Shown here: piece after piece, positions 34,516 to 42,871 of the stretch | Layout: every line of letters begins with the position of its first letter | How positions within the stretch are numbered: position 1 is the first letter of the stretch | Assembly: GCA_018052735.1 (NCBI GenBank) | Contig: JAGPMT010000001.1 | Coordinates: 1-64,000 of the forward strand | Reading direction: 5' to 3' | Origin: Phycisphaerae bacterium | Lineage (GTDB): Bacteria; Planctomycetota; Phycisphaerae; Sedimentisphaerales; Anaerohalosphaeraceae | Length of the DNA: 64,000 nt | The notes under the pieces: model-generated | The model's database searches: none | Told to the model about the DNA's origin: nothing | Seen by the model: only the letters and a program-made list of their open reading frames with translations | Program-made: the position numbers and the translations under genes

Positions 34516-35604
34516 TCATTCCTGTTTTTCCATTTGCCACTGGGGGAAACCTTCAATCAGTTTCGGCAATATCTCCAGCGTTACCCGTGTTTGATCTTTA
34601 GGATTCTGAATCCGATAGCGCAGCTGTTCAAACGCACGCCGGCCGATTATTTCCGGCTGCAGGTCTATTGTCGCCGGACGCGGATGCAAGCCGGCCAGAA
34701 GAGAGACTTCATTGTTGCAGGAAATAATGTCCGCATCCTGTCCAATCCGGATGCCGCAGGATTGGAGAACCGGATATAAAACCGCTGTCAAGCTGTCGAA
34801 GACGACAAACACGCCGTCCGGACGTGTATCGGATGAACAGTTGACAAAAACGTTTTCCACCACTGTCGTCAGTGTCTTTTGGACCTTGATTCCGTCAAAC
34901 AGGGTTTCTTCAGATGTCAGGGGAATTTCAACCCGCTTGGCTTGAATTCCTGCCTGTCGGCAGACTTCTTCAAAGCGGTTCCATCGTCCCATGAACAACT
35001 CCTGATGATAATTGGGACTTTTTTTAAGGTCGAAAAAAACCGGACGCTGACGCCCTTTGCCAATTAGGTACTCGGCGGCAATTTTGCCAATGTGCTCGTG
35101 GTTGCACATCACACGGTCGCCGAGGAAATATTTATCTCTGCCGGACAGAACAAAAACCACCGGATACCGCTGGATCGCTTTCACATATTCTTCTGGAACA
35201 CTTTCAAGGCCCGGATAGATAATCAGCCCGTCCACTTCACCTCGGGCAATAAACGGCGGCAGCGGCCGATCCGCACTGAGTACGCCCTGATAAAGACTGA
35301 GGCCATTGTCCGATGAGGCCTCCTGAAGGCCGTGAACCAAATTGACTAAAAAAGGAGATGTTGAAAGAATGCGAAGGGTTTCAGAGACAGTTAAAAAAGC
35401 AAGGTTTTTTGTCGTAAATCCGCGATTGGAACCTGCAGCGGGGCCGCGTCTTAAATGAGGCGGTTTGGGAACATAACCGATTTGTTCCATCGCCCTCCGA
35501 ACCTTGTCTGCGGTTGCCGTGTTCACCTTCCCGCTTTTGTTGAGAACGCGTGAAACAGTCGTGTGGGAAACTCCAGCAAGTTTTGCCACTTCAACAATCG
35601 ACAT
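34516..35604 (-). CDS. LacI-family transcriptional regulator (second copy)
   Basis: The DNA-binding domain is clear (MSIVEVAKLAGVSHTTVSRV, KVRRAMEQIGYVPKPP), followed by a sugar-sensor domain (GLIIYPGLESVPEEYVKAIQRYPVVFVLSGRD, YLIGKGRQRPVFFDL, SDTRPDGVFVVFDSL, SCNNEVSLLAGLHPRPATIDL). It parallels the regulator at 17457-18461 over its length. The ATG at 35604 places the HTH at residue 2; 35640 would add 12 hydrophobic residues. It reads leftward into the long carbohydrate operon after a 285-base gap (34231-34515), in which I found no convincing promoter. It may be cotranscribed with or control that operon. A TTAACGTTAA palindrome lies 50 bases upstream of its start. Confidence 0.9.
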   Translation of the reverse strand: MSIVEVAKLAGVSHTTVSRVLNKSGKVNTATADKVRRAMEQIGYVPKPPHLRRGPAAGSNRGFTTKNLAFLTVSETLRILSTSPFLVNLVHGLQEASSDNGLSLYQGVLSADRPLPPFIARGEVDGLIIYPGLESVPEEYVKAIQRYPVVFVLSGRDKYFLGDRVMCNHEHIGKIAAEYLIGKGRQRPVFFDLKKSPNYHQELFMGRWNRFEEVCRQAGIQAKRVEIPLTSEETLFDGIKVQKTLTTVVENVFVNCSSDTRPDGVFVVFDSLTAVLYPVLQSCGIRIGQDADIISCNNEVSLLAGLHPRPATIDLQPEIIGRRAFEQLRYRIQNPKDQTRVTLEILPKLIEGFPQWQMEKQE

Positions 35605-36012
35605 AAGCAAGATAATACCTTTATCGGCAATAAAAATCAAATAAAAAAATATATTTAACGTTAATTTTTAATTTTTAACACTTTTTATCTTATTTATATT
35701 TCAGTATTTATAAAATATATTTAAATATTATTTTTTGATGGATTTATTTTAACATGTTAATTTCTTTATTTAACATTTTTTCTTATTTCAAACGCATTTT
35801 TTGGGCAGTTGTATATAATCATCCGTTCAGGCAAACAAAGAAAATGCTATTTTCTACCAGCGGTTGGGGGTTACCTGAATATAAATATTATTGGGTATGG
35901 TATGTCTTGTGTAATCTGAAATCTAAAGAAATACCCAAACAAACATTTGCAGTAGGAATTTTTCAAAATAATGCGTTATACTTAGACCGCACATTATAAA
36001 TGGAAGCAGACA
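35605..36012. promoter_or_regulatory. AT-rich divergent region with LacI-type palindrome
   Basis: 408 bases, very AT-rich, between the divergent LacI gene and the FlhA-like gene. TTAACGTTAA at 35655-35664 is a perfect palindrome with the central CG typical of LacI-family operators. A TATAAT at 35814-35819 lacks a matching -35. An 81-codon open frame (35754-35999) has no ribosome-binding site or protein-like composition and is not called. Confidence 0.55.
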
Positions 36013-37542
36013 ATGGATATACACAAGGACTGTACATCTTTTTTGCCTAACGGCAGAACAGAAATAAAATCAATGTTTGCGGTCGCAGCATTGGTCCTAA
36101 CAGCTTTTTTCCTAATACCTCTGCCCAATAAACTTCTGGACATCCTGTGGATCTGCTTATTTTGCTTGGCCGGAGCAATTGCAGTTATCTGTGCTGCGGC
36201 AAAAAACTCTTTTGAACTTATTGGATTTACCGCCCTCGTGCGGGGCGTCATCCTGCTGCTTGTGGCGGTGCAATCGTCAACTGCAAGATGCATCATTGAG
36301 GATCGGCAGGCAGGTGTATTGTTCAGCTGGGCAGAGGCGGCATTATCTTTCAGTCAGCCGCTGGCGATATTGATGGTCTGTTTGTTTCTATCTATGGCTG
36401 CTGTCTTTGCTATTTTTGTTTTCAGCCAGAAAATTGTCCTTTCTTCAACCACCTATTTCCGCCGGGTTTTGCCGCTTAAGCAAATGGGGATCGAAACGGA
36501 TTTGCGGCTTGGTGCTGTCGATGAAAAGCAGGCATTGGTTCTGGCCGGACGTGTTTTACTGGAAAGCCGTTTTTTTGCCGGCATGCATTCATCTGCGGTT
36601 CTGATGAGGACAGCGGGGGCGGTCGGCATTTTCATTCTGCTGGCCTGTCTGCTGGTTCCGGTTTATTCTGCTCGACACTATCCGGCTGCCGTAATGGGCT
36701 TTGTTCCGGATGCAGCAGCATTGTCCGGTTTTTCTATACTGCCGTTGCTGACAATGGCCGCCGCCTGCGGTTTTCTTGCGGGCAAAAACAGCCTGATGAT
36801 GCGGCTTAATGGGGCCGAAGCGACAATTTCTGCAATCCAGACCAATCTTGTCGGCCCCGGGTCCGAAAGCGATATGCGGCCCTCCGCAATACAGCCGCCG
36901 CCCGTTAAGCAGCCAATCGAAGAGCATATCGTCGAATTCGAACCGCAAGAACCCGCCGTTATCGGTTCAAACCCTGTCTGGCCGGCTACCCCCTGTCGGG
37001 ATCCCAAAGCATATTATCAACAGCTTGTGAAACTTATCGGCAAAGGAAACACCCAGCCGCGTCTGATTGGGCTGGTCTCACAAAGCCCCGGCACACTGCC
37101 GATTACAGTGGCAGTGAATGCTGCTATCGGCTTGGCACAGCAAAAGCGGCGGATTCTGCTTGCCGATACGGATAACCAGCGAAATGCGGCGGCTCGTGTC
37201 TTTGATATGGAGCCGGAACTGATTCAGAGAAAAATTGTACCCAGCGGGCTGGACAATCTGTGGGTCTGCTGTGTTCCGCCTCCCAAACTGAATGCCTTTC
37301 TGGGCAAAACAGACCTGCTTGGTCATTTTGATACCATACTGTTTTATATGCCGCAAGCTCATACACTGGACCGAATTGAAACCGACCAGCCGATTATGGG
37401 TGTGTTTTACTTTACTGCAGACGAAACCGCCGGCATCGGGTTACAAGACATTCAGATGCCGGCGTTCTGCCACTGGATATGCCCTGTCCCCTCTCTGCAG
37501 TCGGTACTTTCCAAACAATCCCCGCGCAAACGAGAGGGATAA
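36013..37542 (+). CDS. FlhA-like membrane domain fused to a degenerate BY-kinase/MinD-like domain
   Basis: Residues about 20-260 resemble the membrane half of the flagellar export gate FlhA: IPLPNKLLDILWI, several membrane helices, then LPLKQMGIETDLRLGAVDE, against the FHIPEP signature PGKQMxIDADLxAGxIxE as I recall it, and ESRFFAGMHSSAVLMRTAGA, against EADFYGAMDGASKFVKGDA. The large cytoplasmic half of FlhA is missing. Instead, after a Pro-rich linker (about 275-335), there is a ParA/MinD or BY-kinase-like fold: LIGLVSQSPGTLPITVAVNAA, RRILLADTDNQRN, FDTILFYMP. The Walker A Lys and the Walker B Asp are absent, so ATP hydrolysis is unlikely. It opens the flagellar cluster and is convergent with fliS. 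Its role is unknown. Confidence 0.65.
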   Translation: MDIHKDCTSFLPNGRTEIKSMFAVAALVLTAFFLIPLPNKLLDILWICLFCLAGAIAVICAAAKNSFELIGFTALVRGVILLLVAVQSSTARCIIEDRQAGVLFSWAEAALSFSQPLAILMVCLFLSMAAVFAIFVFSQKIVLSSTTYFRRVLPLKQMGIETDLRLGAVDEKQALVLAGRVLLESRFFAGMHSSAVLMRTAGAVGIFILLACLLVPVYSARHYPAAVMGFVPDAAALSGFSILPLLTMAAACGFLAGKNSLMMRLNGAEATISAIQTNLVGPGSESDMRPSAIQPPPVKQPIEEHIVEFEPQEPAVIGSNPVWPATPCRDPKAYYQQLVKLIGKGNTQPRLIGLVSQSPGTLPITVAVNAAIGLAQQKRRILLADTDNQRNAAARVFDMEPELIQRKIVPSGLDNLWVCCVPPPKLNAFLGKTDLLGHFDTILFYMPQAHTLDRIETDQPIMGVFYFTADETAGIGLQDIQMPAFCHWICPVPSLQSVLSKQSPRKREG

Positions 37543-37554
37543 GGTCTGTGTCGG

Positions 37555-37956
37555 CTATTCTGCGGACCTGCGGGATATTTCGCTTTCAAGAGTCGAATTG
37601 CGGGTAATCGCTTTCCAGCCCTGATTCAGCTCCTCCAGCAGGGAAATTACATCTCCAATCATCTGGGGGTCTTTTTTGATATTTGCCGAATTGAGATGGC
37701 GTGCCATAAACAAATAAAGTGTGCGGAGATTGGCAGCAATTTCACCGCCGGCATCCATATCTAAAACGTTATTCAGTTCGTTGATGATATCCAGTGCTTT
37801 ATTGATATAAAGACCTTTTTCGGCCATATTGCCGGCGTTGAGTTCATTGACGGCCCGTTTGAGAAATTTGATGGCGCCGTCATAGAGCATCACCACCAGA
37901 CGTCCTCCGCTTTGTGTCGTAACTGCAATTTCCTGATATGTTTCAAGTCCCTTCAT
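37555..37956 (-). CDS. fliS: Flagellin chaperone FliS
   Basis: FliS binds the C-terminal helices of unexported flagellin and keeps it unfolded for secretion. The 133-residue all-helical protein shows the family core: YQEIAVTTQSGGRLVVMLYDGAIKFLKRA, LYINKALDIINELNNVLDMDAGGEIAANL, LYLFMARHLNSANI. It lies 104 bases after flagellin in the same direction, so it can be cotranscribed past the hairpin at 38008-38047. GAGGAAT precedes the ATG. Its end is 12 bases from the convergent FlhA-like gene. Confidence 0.95.
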   Translation of the reverse strand: MKGLETYQEIAVTTQSGGRLVVMLYDGAIKFLKRAVNELNAGNMAEKGLYINKALDIINELNNVLDMDAGGEIAANLRTLYLFMARHLNSANIKKDPQMIGDVISLLEELNQGWKAITRNSTLESEISRRSAE

Positions 37957-38007
37957 TATTCCTCAATCCTTCAGAGTCAATAGAGCATCCTCTCCTGATT
38001 TTCAAAG

Positions 38008-38052
38008 AGCCGGGGAGACAGCCCTTGTCGGCTTCATCTCCCCGGCTTTTTT
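38008..38052. terminator. Strong hairpin between fliC and fliS
   Basis: AGCCGGGGAGA and TCTCCCCGGCT form a perfect 11-bp stem with an 18-base loop. A T6 run follows on the plus strand. In the flagellin direction only TCTTTG follows, so it may be a partial terminator that limits fliS relative to fliC. Confidence 0.7.
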
Positions 38053-38060
38053 AACGGCTA

Positions 38061-39329
38061 TCAGCGAAGCAGCTGGAGAGCCATTTGCGGCATCTGGTTT
38101 GCTTGAGCAAGCATGCTGATGCCGGCCTGGCTTAATACCTGTGTCCGTGTCAGGGCAGCCATTTCGGTGGCAACATCGACATCGGAAATGCGTGATTCTG
38201 CCGTGCTGAGGTTTTCGGCCTGAATATCCAGAATTTCAATCGTGCTTTCCAGACGGTTCATCTTATAGCCGAAAGAAGCACGGGCCTGGTCTTTGGTATT
38301 GATAGCAGCGGTAATTGTTGCCAAGGCCTCAGCAGCCGCAGCGGCTGTTGCAATGTTGACGCCGCCGGCAACTTGTGCTTCATCGTAGTTATCTGTATTC
38401 AGTTCAGCTCCGGCGTTGGTGCTGGTGGTCGCAGTGCCGCCCAGTCCGGAGACCGTTCCATGCTGATCGGTTGTGGCTGACACTACTTGAATCGAAACTG
38501 TATCGGCTTCATCTCGAGAGGACAGTTTGAGCGAATAGGTTCCGTCATCGTTGGTGACGATAGAAGCCATATTATAGCTCTTGTCGGTGCCGTCCGGGGC
38601 ATAGCCAAGAGCCTGCGTCTGGGCATTAATGGCAGATACAACTGCTGCCATTGAATAGGAGCCTGTGGCTAAATCAATAGTAATGGCATCTTCCGAAGTT
38701 CCATCTGCGGAATTGCTGAACTGGATAACCAGATTAACCGCATTATCTGCAACCGTCAGGAAATCATCGGTTGTTGCGGATTCGGTGCCCTTAAAGATGA
38801 CTTCGTCAACTTCTACGCCGGTATTGATGCCCAAGCCGCTCTTGGTCATATTGACCTTATTGATATCAATGGTGGTGCTGGTTCCCACATGGATAGAAAC
38901 CGAACCGGTTGAGGAGTTCAGCATGGCAATGTCATTAAATTTGGTGGCTTCGGCGATACGGTCGATTTCGTCGGCCATTTCGGCAAATTCCGCATTCATA
39001 ATGGCACGCTGGGCATCTGAATAGGAGCCGGTGGCGGCCTGTTCGGCCAGTTCTTTCATGCGAACCAGGTTGTCATCGATGACGGCCATAGCCCCTTCCA
39101 TCGTCTGAAGCATGCTGATACCGTCTTGGGCATTCCGTGCACCCTGCTGGAGTACAGCGATATCAGCGCGCATCAGTTCGCGCACGGCCAGACCAGCCGC
39201 ATCATCTCGGGAGCTGTTGATGCGAAGGCCGGAAGAAAGCCGTTCGACGCTCTTGGCCAGACTGTCGTAGGCCTTGCCCAAATGCCGTGCTGCATTGCCT
39301 GCCATAATGTTGTTTTTAATTGCTAACAT
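38061..39329 (-). CDS. fliC: Flagellin
   Basis: The filament subunit. The conserved N-terminal coiled-coil (D0/D1) runs LAIKNNIMAGNAARHLGKAY..SVERLSSGLRINSSRDDAAGLAV..QGARNAQDGISMLQTMEGAM to about residue 150. A variable centre of about 190 residues contains a flagellin-IN-like segment (ATGSYSMAAVVSAINAQT). The C-terminal D1/D0 (ARASFGYKMNRLESTIEILDIQAENLSTAESRISDVDVATEMA..MLAQANQMPQMALQLLR) ends in the usual way. At 422 residues it is medium-sized. AAGGAG stands 8 bases before the ATG, and a sigma-28 type promoter lies at 39424-39450. It is the only flagellin gene in the window. Confidence 0.97.
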   Translation of the reverse strand: MLAIKNNIMAGNAARHLGKAYDSLAKSVERLSSGLRINSSRDDAAGLAVRELMRADIAVLQQGARNAQDGISMLQTMEGAMAVIDDNLVRMKELAEQAATGSYSDAQRAIMNAEFAEMADEIDRIAEATKFNDIAMLNSSTGSVSIHVGTSTTIDINKVNMTKSGLGINTGVEVDEVIFKGTESATTDDFLTVADNAVNLVIQFSNSADGTSEDAITIDLATGSYSMAAVVSAINAQTQALGYAPDGTDKSYNMASIVTNDDGTYSLKLSSRDEADTVSIQVVSATTDQHGTVSGLGGTATTSTNAGAELNTDNYDEAQVAGGVNIATAAAAAEALATITAAINTKDQARASFGYKMNRLESTIEILDIQAENLSTAESRISDVDVATEMAALTRTQVLSQAGISMLAQANQMPQMALQLLR

Positions 39330-39423
39330 GTTTGTAACTCCTTAAAAAAATGACTCGTTTCTGTCCCTGCTTGATAGCGATTATCAAACACACGAACAAG
39401 TACAAAATTCTCACCTGCACTTA

Positions 39424-39450
39424 TTCTCGATGGGACCGCAAAAAACTTAA
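39424..39450 (-). promoter_or_regulatory. Sigma-28 (FliA) type promoter of fliC
   Basis: On the minus strand TTAAGTTT (-35) and ATCGAGAA (-10) are separated by 11 bases, close to the known pattern TAAAGTTT-N11-GCCGATAA. The leader to the ATG would be about 88 bases. The fliD promoter shares the altered -10. Confidence 0.65.
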
Positions 39451-39628
39451 GGGTATTTTTCCCTAAAAATCGGCAAGGCAGAAAATGCAGAAGGCACGCC
39501 CTGTAATAATCAGCTTTGTTGTACTGATAAAGGGCTCCAATGAAGAGGAAGACAGGGGATTAAGGAACAAATTTTCAGTGAAAATACTGAAATGAATGTC
39601 AGCAAAACACCCGATTGACTCCAACCCG

Positions 39629-41236
39629 CTATGCCAGCAGATTGATGGTTTTGTCCGAGACTTCCAGCCGCATCTGGGAAAGGCCGTCTCCATGTTCCGG
39701 CCCGGCATCGTTCCGGGATGACCACTCTTCAGAAGAGGGGCCTACTGTATTGTGCTGATATTCCTGCCCTGTGCTTCCATTATCGCTGGCAGAATGTTCT
39801 TGGGCGACATTATTCTGCTGGCTGCTTAAAGCAACCTCCAGTTTTTTAATAGACACATCGGAACTTTGAAGATTCAAGAGAAGTTCGGGCAGTATCTGCT
39901 GTATTTCCTGTTTTGTCTGGGATTTCTCCACATGGAGAATGCCTGTAATATCGTTATGGTGTTCAATAAATTTAATCGTCACCCGACCCAATTCAGGCGG
40001 ATCAAGCCGGATAACAATTTGACGCATCCCGTGTCGATAAAAAACCGCAACCGATTCCTGAATCTGCCGGCCAAGACCAAGGAAAGAGTGAATCGATTGC
40101 ACCGGTCTTGGAAGGCCGTCTTCTGTTTGGACAGGATTTTTACCAGCGACAAGGTCAGAACCCTGAATCAGATTATGGTTATCGGACGCTGGCTTGAGAC
40201 GAAATTCGTCTTTGGCCGTTTGCGATTTTTCGGCATATAAGGGCTTTATCTGCTCGGCTGCAATATTCAATTTCTGTACGGCGGTTTTAGCCAAAATGAG
40301 GTTATTTTCATCCTCACTTTTGCTACTCTCAATTAAAACTGAGGGATGAGCATCAGATTCAGCATTAACTGCTTTGCTTGGGGTGCCTTGTTTTTGCTGT
40401 TCTGTATGTATAGAATCCCGCACTATCTTTTCTGGGGCAATCTTGTCCGGTGTCGCATTGTGGTTAAATCTTATCCGGTGCAGCTGAGTTATATCATCCG
40501 ATAAACCGGCGGATTTCATCTGGTCGGTCGATTCTTGATCAGTCGGACTGTCAAGAAGTCTTGCTGATTGGGAATCCGAATGCATCGCCGGCATCCTGTC
40601 ATTGCCAGCTGTTAGTCTGGATTCGTACCCTGTAAACAGCGGTTTTTGCAGGTTATCGCTTCTGCTGCCATCTGTTGTTGGGACAGAATCCGAAACAACA
40701 GGCATCCAATCTTTTACTGGCTTAGATGAATTGCTGATAACGGTCTTAACAGCCGGGCTGCTGTCAGGGATTTGCCGTGTTAAGGCTTCGGCGGCGATTT
40801 GTTTTCCTGATTTGCTATAATTGTTCAGAGTGCTTAATTCGTCTGTTTGCTCGACCGGCTGGACTGCAGCAACATCCAAAGACGCCGGAACAGCATTCGG
40901 TGCAGCAATTGGGATGGGAATATCCGCCAAAGACGCTGTTTTCTCATCCTTTTTTTCTGAAACCTGCTTACAGCCAAGAGAAACACAACCGCCTGTTTGC
41001 GCATTTATCTTTTCAGCAAGCTTGTGATTGAAAGCAGACTTATTATCTTGGTTTGGAATCGCAATCCTTGCGCCCGATTCATTATTATGGGACTTATCCG
41101 AGGTTTGATTGGGGGCATCGGGCATATATGGAGCATCACCCATATTCGGTGTTTTGGTCTTATCAACCGACGAAGCACCGAGTTGCTGGTTTAAAATATT
41201 ACATACTGTCATCATGGCGGTATTGGCGGTATTCAT
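39629..41236 (-). CDS. fliK: Flagellar hook-length control protein FliK
   Basis: FliK measures hook length and switches export from hook to filament proteins. Most of the 535 residues are low-complexity, rich in S, N, Q and D with cysteines, as in FliK linkers. The conserved C-terminal flg_hook domain is at residues about 395-470: VFYRHGMRQIVIRLDPPELGRVTIKFIEHH..ITGILHVEKSQTKQEIQQILPELLLNL. The ATG at 41236 has no ribosome-binding site and sits only about 5 bases after the start predicted from the sigma-54 promoter. Translation may therefore be leaderless, or begin at ATG codons 41215 or 41212. It lies upstream of fliC in the same direction. Confidence 0.85.
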   Translation of the reverse strand: MNTANTAMMTVCNILNQQLGASSVDKTKTPNMGDAPYMPDAPNQTSDKSHNNESGARIAIPNQDNKSAFNHKLAEKINAQTGGCVSLGCKQVSEKKDEKTASLADIPIPIAAPNAVPASLDVAAVQPVEQTDELSTLNNYSKSGKQIAAEALTRQIPDSSPAVKTVISNSSKPVKDWMPVVSDSVPTTDGSRSDNLQKPLFTGYESRLTAGNDRMPAMHSDSQSARLLDSPTDQESTDQMKSAGLSDDITQLHRIRFNHNATPDKIAPEKIVRDSIHTEQQKQGTPSKAVNAESDAHPSVLIESSKSEDENNLILAKTAVQKLNIAAEQIKPLYAEKSQTAKDEFRLKPASDNHNLIQGSDLVAGKNPVQTEDGLPRPVQSIHSFLGLGRQIQESVAVFYRHGMRQIVIRLDPPELGRVTIKFIEHHNDITGILHVEKSQTKQEIQQILPELLLNLQSSDVSIKKLEVALSSQQNNVAQEHSASDNGSTGQEYQHNTVGPSSEEWSSRNDAGPEHGDGLSQMRLEVSDKTINLLA

Positions 41237-41250
41237 AACAGTAAAAAAGG

Positions 41251-41266
41251 TGCAATTGGCGTGCCA
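41251..41266 (-). promoter_or_regulatory. Sigma-54 promoter of fliK
   Basis: The minus strand reads TGGCACG-CCAA-TTGCA, an exact sigma-54 consensus with 12 bases between GG and GC. Transcription should start near 41241, almost at the fliK ATG. The rest of the 435-base divergent gap (41237-41671) holds the flgB promoter and no gene. Confidence 0.85.
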
Positions 41267-41606
41267 GTCTTATATGAAACCAGCCAAGAACACATAAGTC
41301 CTTAATGCAGATAAATATAGAAACCATTTAGAAAGCAAGATAAAACCCTATAGCCCCACAAAAAATGAGGAAAACCGCAAATAAGGACTTTATTGCCGGC
41401 AGAAAATTCCGTTGCAGCAAGATAATAAATTCTGTCCCAGAAGAAATTGATGCTGGTATTGTCTAAACTGAACTTCGGTCAAGAACAGGGAGGTGTCTAA
41501 AAACCGGACACAGCCGAAGGAAGCCGCTTTATAAGTTCCATACACCCGATCTTATTTGCTGCAAAAATACATCTAACAGAAGCAAGAAAAAATACGAGCG
41601 GCCTTT

Positions 41607-41623
41607 TTGGCACAATTCTTGCA
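41607..41623 (+). promoter_or_regulatory. Sigma-54 promoter of the flgB operon
   Basis: TTGGCAC-AATTC-TTGCA has GG at 41609-41610 and GC at 41621-41622, 12 bases apart, as required for RpoN. The start would be near 41633, leaving a leader of about 38 bases to flgB. Confidence 0.85.
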
Positions 41624-41671
41624 GATGCTTGTTGCGGATACGAATGGTTTCGAAACAAGAATCTTTTTAAT

Positions 41672-42031
41672 ATGACGAAAATAGACACCATTACAGAATT
41701 GCTCAACGCCGGCCTGCGGGCAGAGACCTTGCGGCAGAAGGCCATAGCCGGCAATGTGGCCAACCTCGAAACGCCGGGGTACCGGCGGATCGATGTAAAG
41801 TTCGAGGAGCTTCTTGCCAAAGCTTTATCTGCATCGGATGCCGCTGATGCCAGTGCGGTTGAACCGCAGATCTACCAGCCGGAAACAACGCCGGTCCAGT
41901 CAAACGGCAACGATGTCAGTTTGGAAGGAGAAGTCGGCCAAATGGTCAAAAACACGCTTCGCCATAAAACCTATATTCGGCTCCTCCAGAAAAAGTACGC
42001 CCAGCTTGATTTGGCAATGAACATTAAATAA
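41672..42031 (+). CDS. flgB: Flagellar basal-body rod protein FlgB
   Basis: A proximal rod subunit. The N-terminal helix RAETLRQKAIAGNVANLETPGYRRIDVKFEE is the flg_bb_rod signature (NVANxxTPGY), and the C-terminal helix (DVSLEGEVGQMVKNTLRHKTYIRLLQKKYAQL) matches FlgB. At 119 residues it is slightly short. It is the first gene of a long operon (flgB to motB2) behind a sigma-54 promoter. No strong ribosome-binding site is visible. Confidence 0.95.
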   Translation: MTKIDTITELLNAGLRAETLRQKAIAGNVANLETPGYRRIDVKFEELLAKALSASDAADASAVEPQIYQPETTPVQSNGNDVSLEGEVGQMVKNTLRHKTYIRLLQKKYAQLDLAMNIK

Positions 42032-42082
42032 TCAGAACGGCTGGCTGCCGTTTCCTGAATCAGCAGACAAAGAGGCATACAG

Positions 42083-42484
42083 ATGAATGTAAATGGTTTG
42101 GGGACAATCGACATAGCGGTATCCGGTTTGCGGGCGCAAGGCCGACATATGGAGCTGATTTCATCCAATGTGGCCAATGCCCAGTCGACCGATAATGGAC
42201 AGGGACAGCCCTATCGCCGGGTAGAAGCAATACTGAAAACCGACGGCAAGGGCATCGCCGGAGTCAAGATTGAAAAAATAGCTGAGGATATGAGCGATTT
42301 TCCGCGGATCCTGCGGCCGGGGCATCCCGATGCGGACGAGCAGGGCTATGTAGCCATGCCGAACGTGGATGTGCCGACAGAGATGATGAATCTGAACACC
42401 GCCGTCCGCACCTATCAGGCCAACGCGGCTGTATTGAAACGGTACCAGCAAATGGTAGAAACAACACTCGAACTGCTTAGATAG
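42083..42484 (+). CDS. flgC: Flagellar basal-body rod protein FlgC
   Basis: A rod subunit next to FlgB. It begins TIDIAVSGLRAQGRHMELISSNVANAQST, the rod-family signature, and ends NVDVPTEMMNLNTAVRTYQANAAVLKRYQQMVETTLELL, the typical C-terminal FlgC helix. At 133 residues it is normal. AGAGG precedes the ATG, and it is spaced 51 bases from flgB. Confidence 0.96.
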   Translation: MNVNGLGTIDIAVSGLRAQGRHMELISSNVANAQSTDNGQGQPYRRVEAILKTDGKGIAGVKIEKIAEDMSDFPRILRPGHPDADEQGYVAMPNVDVPTEMMNLNTAVRTYQANAAVLKRYQQMVETTLELLR

Positions 42485-42497
42485 GATTGTTTGTCGA

Positions 42498-42818
42498 ATG
42501 ATCCAGTTTAATCCCTCTATTCCGTCTTCCTTTCCCAATTCGGCAGCTGGAAATATCCGCCCAGCAGGCACGAAACCTGCAGATTCCGGGTCGGTCTTTC
42601 AGGATGCCGTAAAAGCGGCGCAGGCCGAACTCAACAAAGTTGATGATCTTGTACGGGCATCCGATGTGTCCATCCGTGATTTGCTTGCCGGCCGAAATGA
42701 AGACATTACGGCTGTGGTTTCTGATGTGGCCCGTGCAGATATGAGTTTTAAGCTGCTGGTGGGAGTTCGCAACAAGCTTGTAGAGGCATATAAGGAAACG
42801 ATGAATATGCCGCTGTAA
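42498..42818 (+). CDS. fliE: Flagellar hook-basal body protein FliE
   Basis: FliE joins the MS ring to the rod. The 106-residue protein has the conserved C-terminal half: FQDAVKAAQAELNKVDDLVRASDVSIRDLLAGRNEDITAVVSDVARADMSFKLLVGVRNKLVEAYKETMNMPL. It follows flgC by 13 bases, in the standard order flgB-flgC-fliE. Confidence 0.95.
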   Translation: MIQFNPSIPSSFPNSAAGNIRPAGTKPADSGSVFQDAVKAAQAELNKVDDLVRASDVSIRDLLAGRNEDITAVVSDVARADMSFKLLVGVRNKLVEAYKETMNMPL

Positions 42819-42871
42819 ACGACGGCCGGCTGCTCCGGGCAGGGACGTCCATTCAGCGGTGAAGGACTGTC

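Noticed and set aside
35754-35999. 81-codon plus-strand frame in AT-rich DNA
   Set aside because: No ribosome-binding site and unusual composition; better explained as noncoding control region.
36013-37542. Reading this gene as a normal FlhA
   Set aside because: It lacks the FlhA cytoplasmic domain and diverges from the FHIPEP motif at many positions, so the symbol flhA would mislead.
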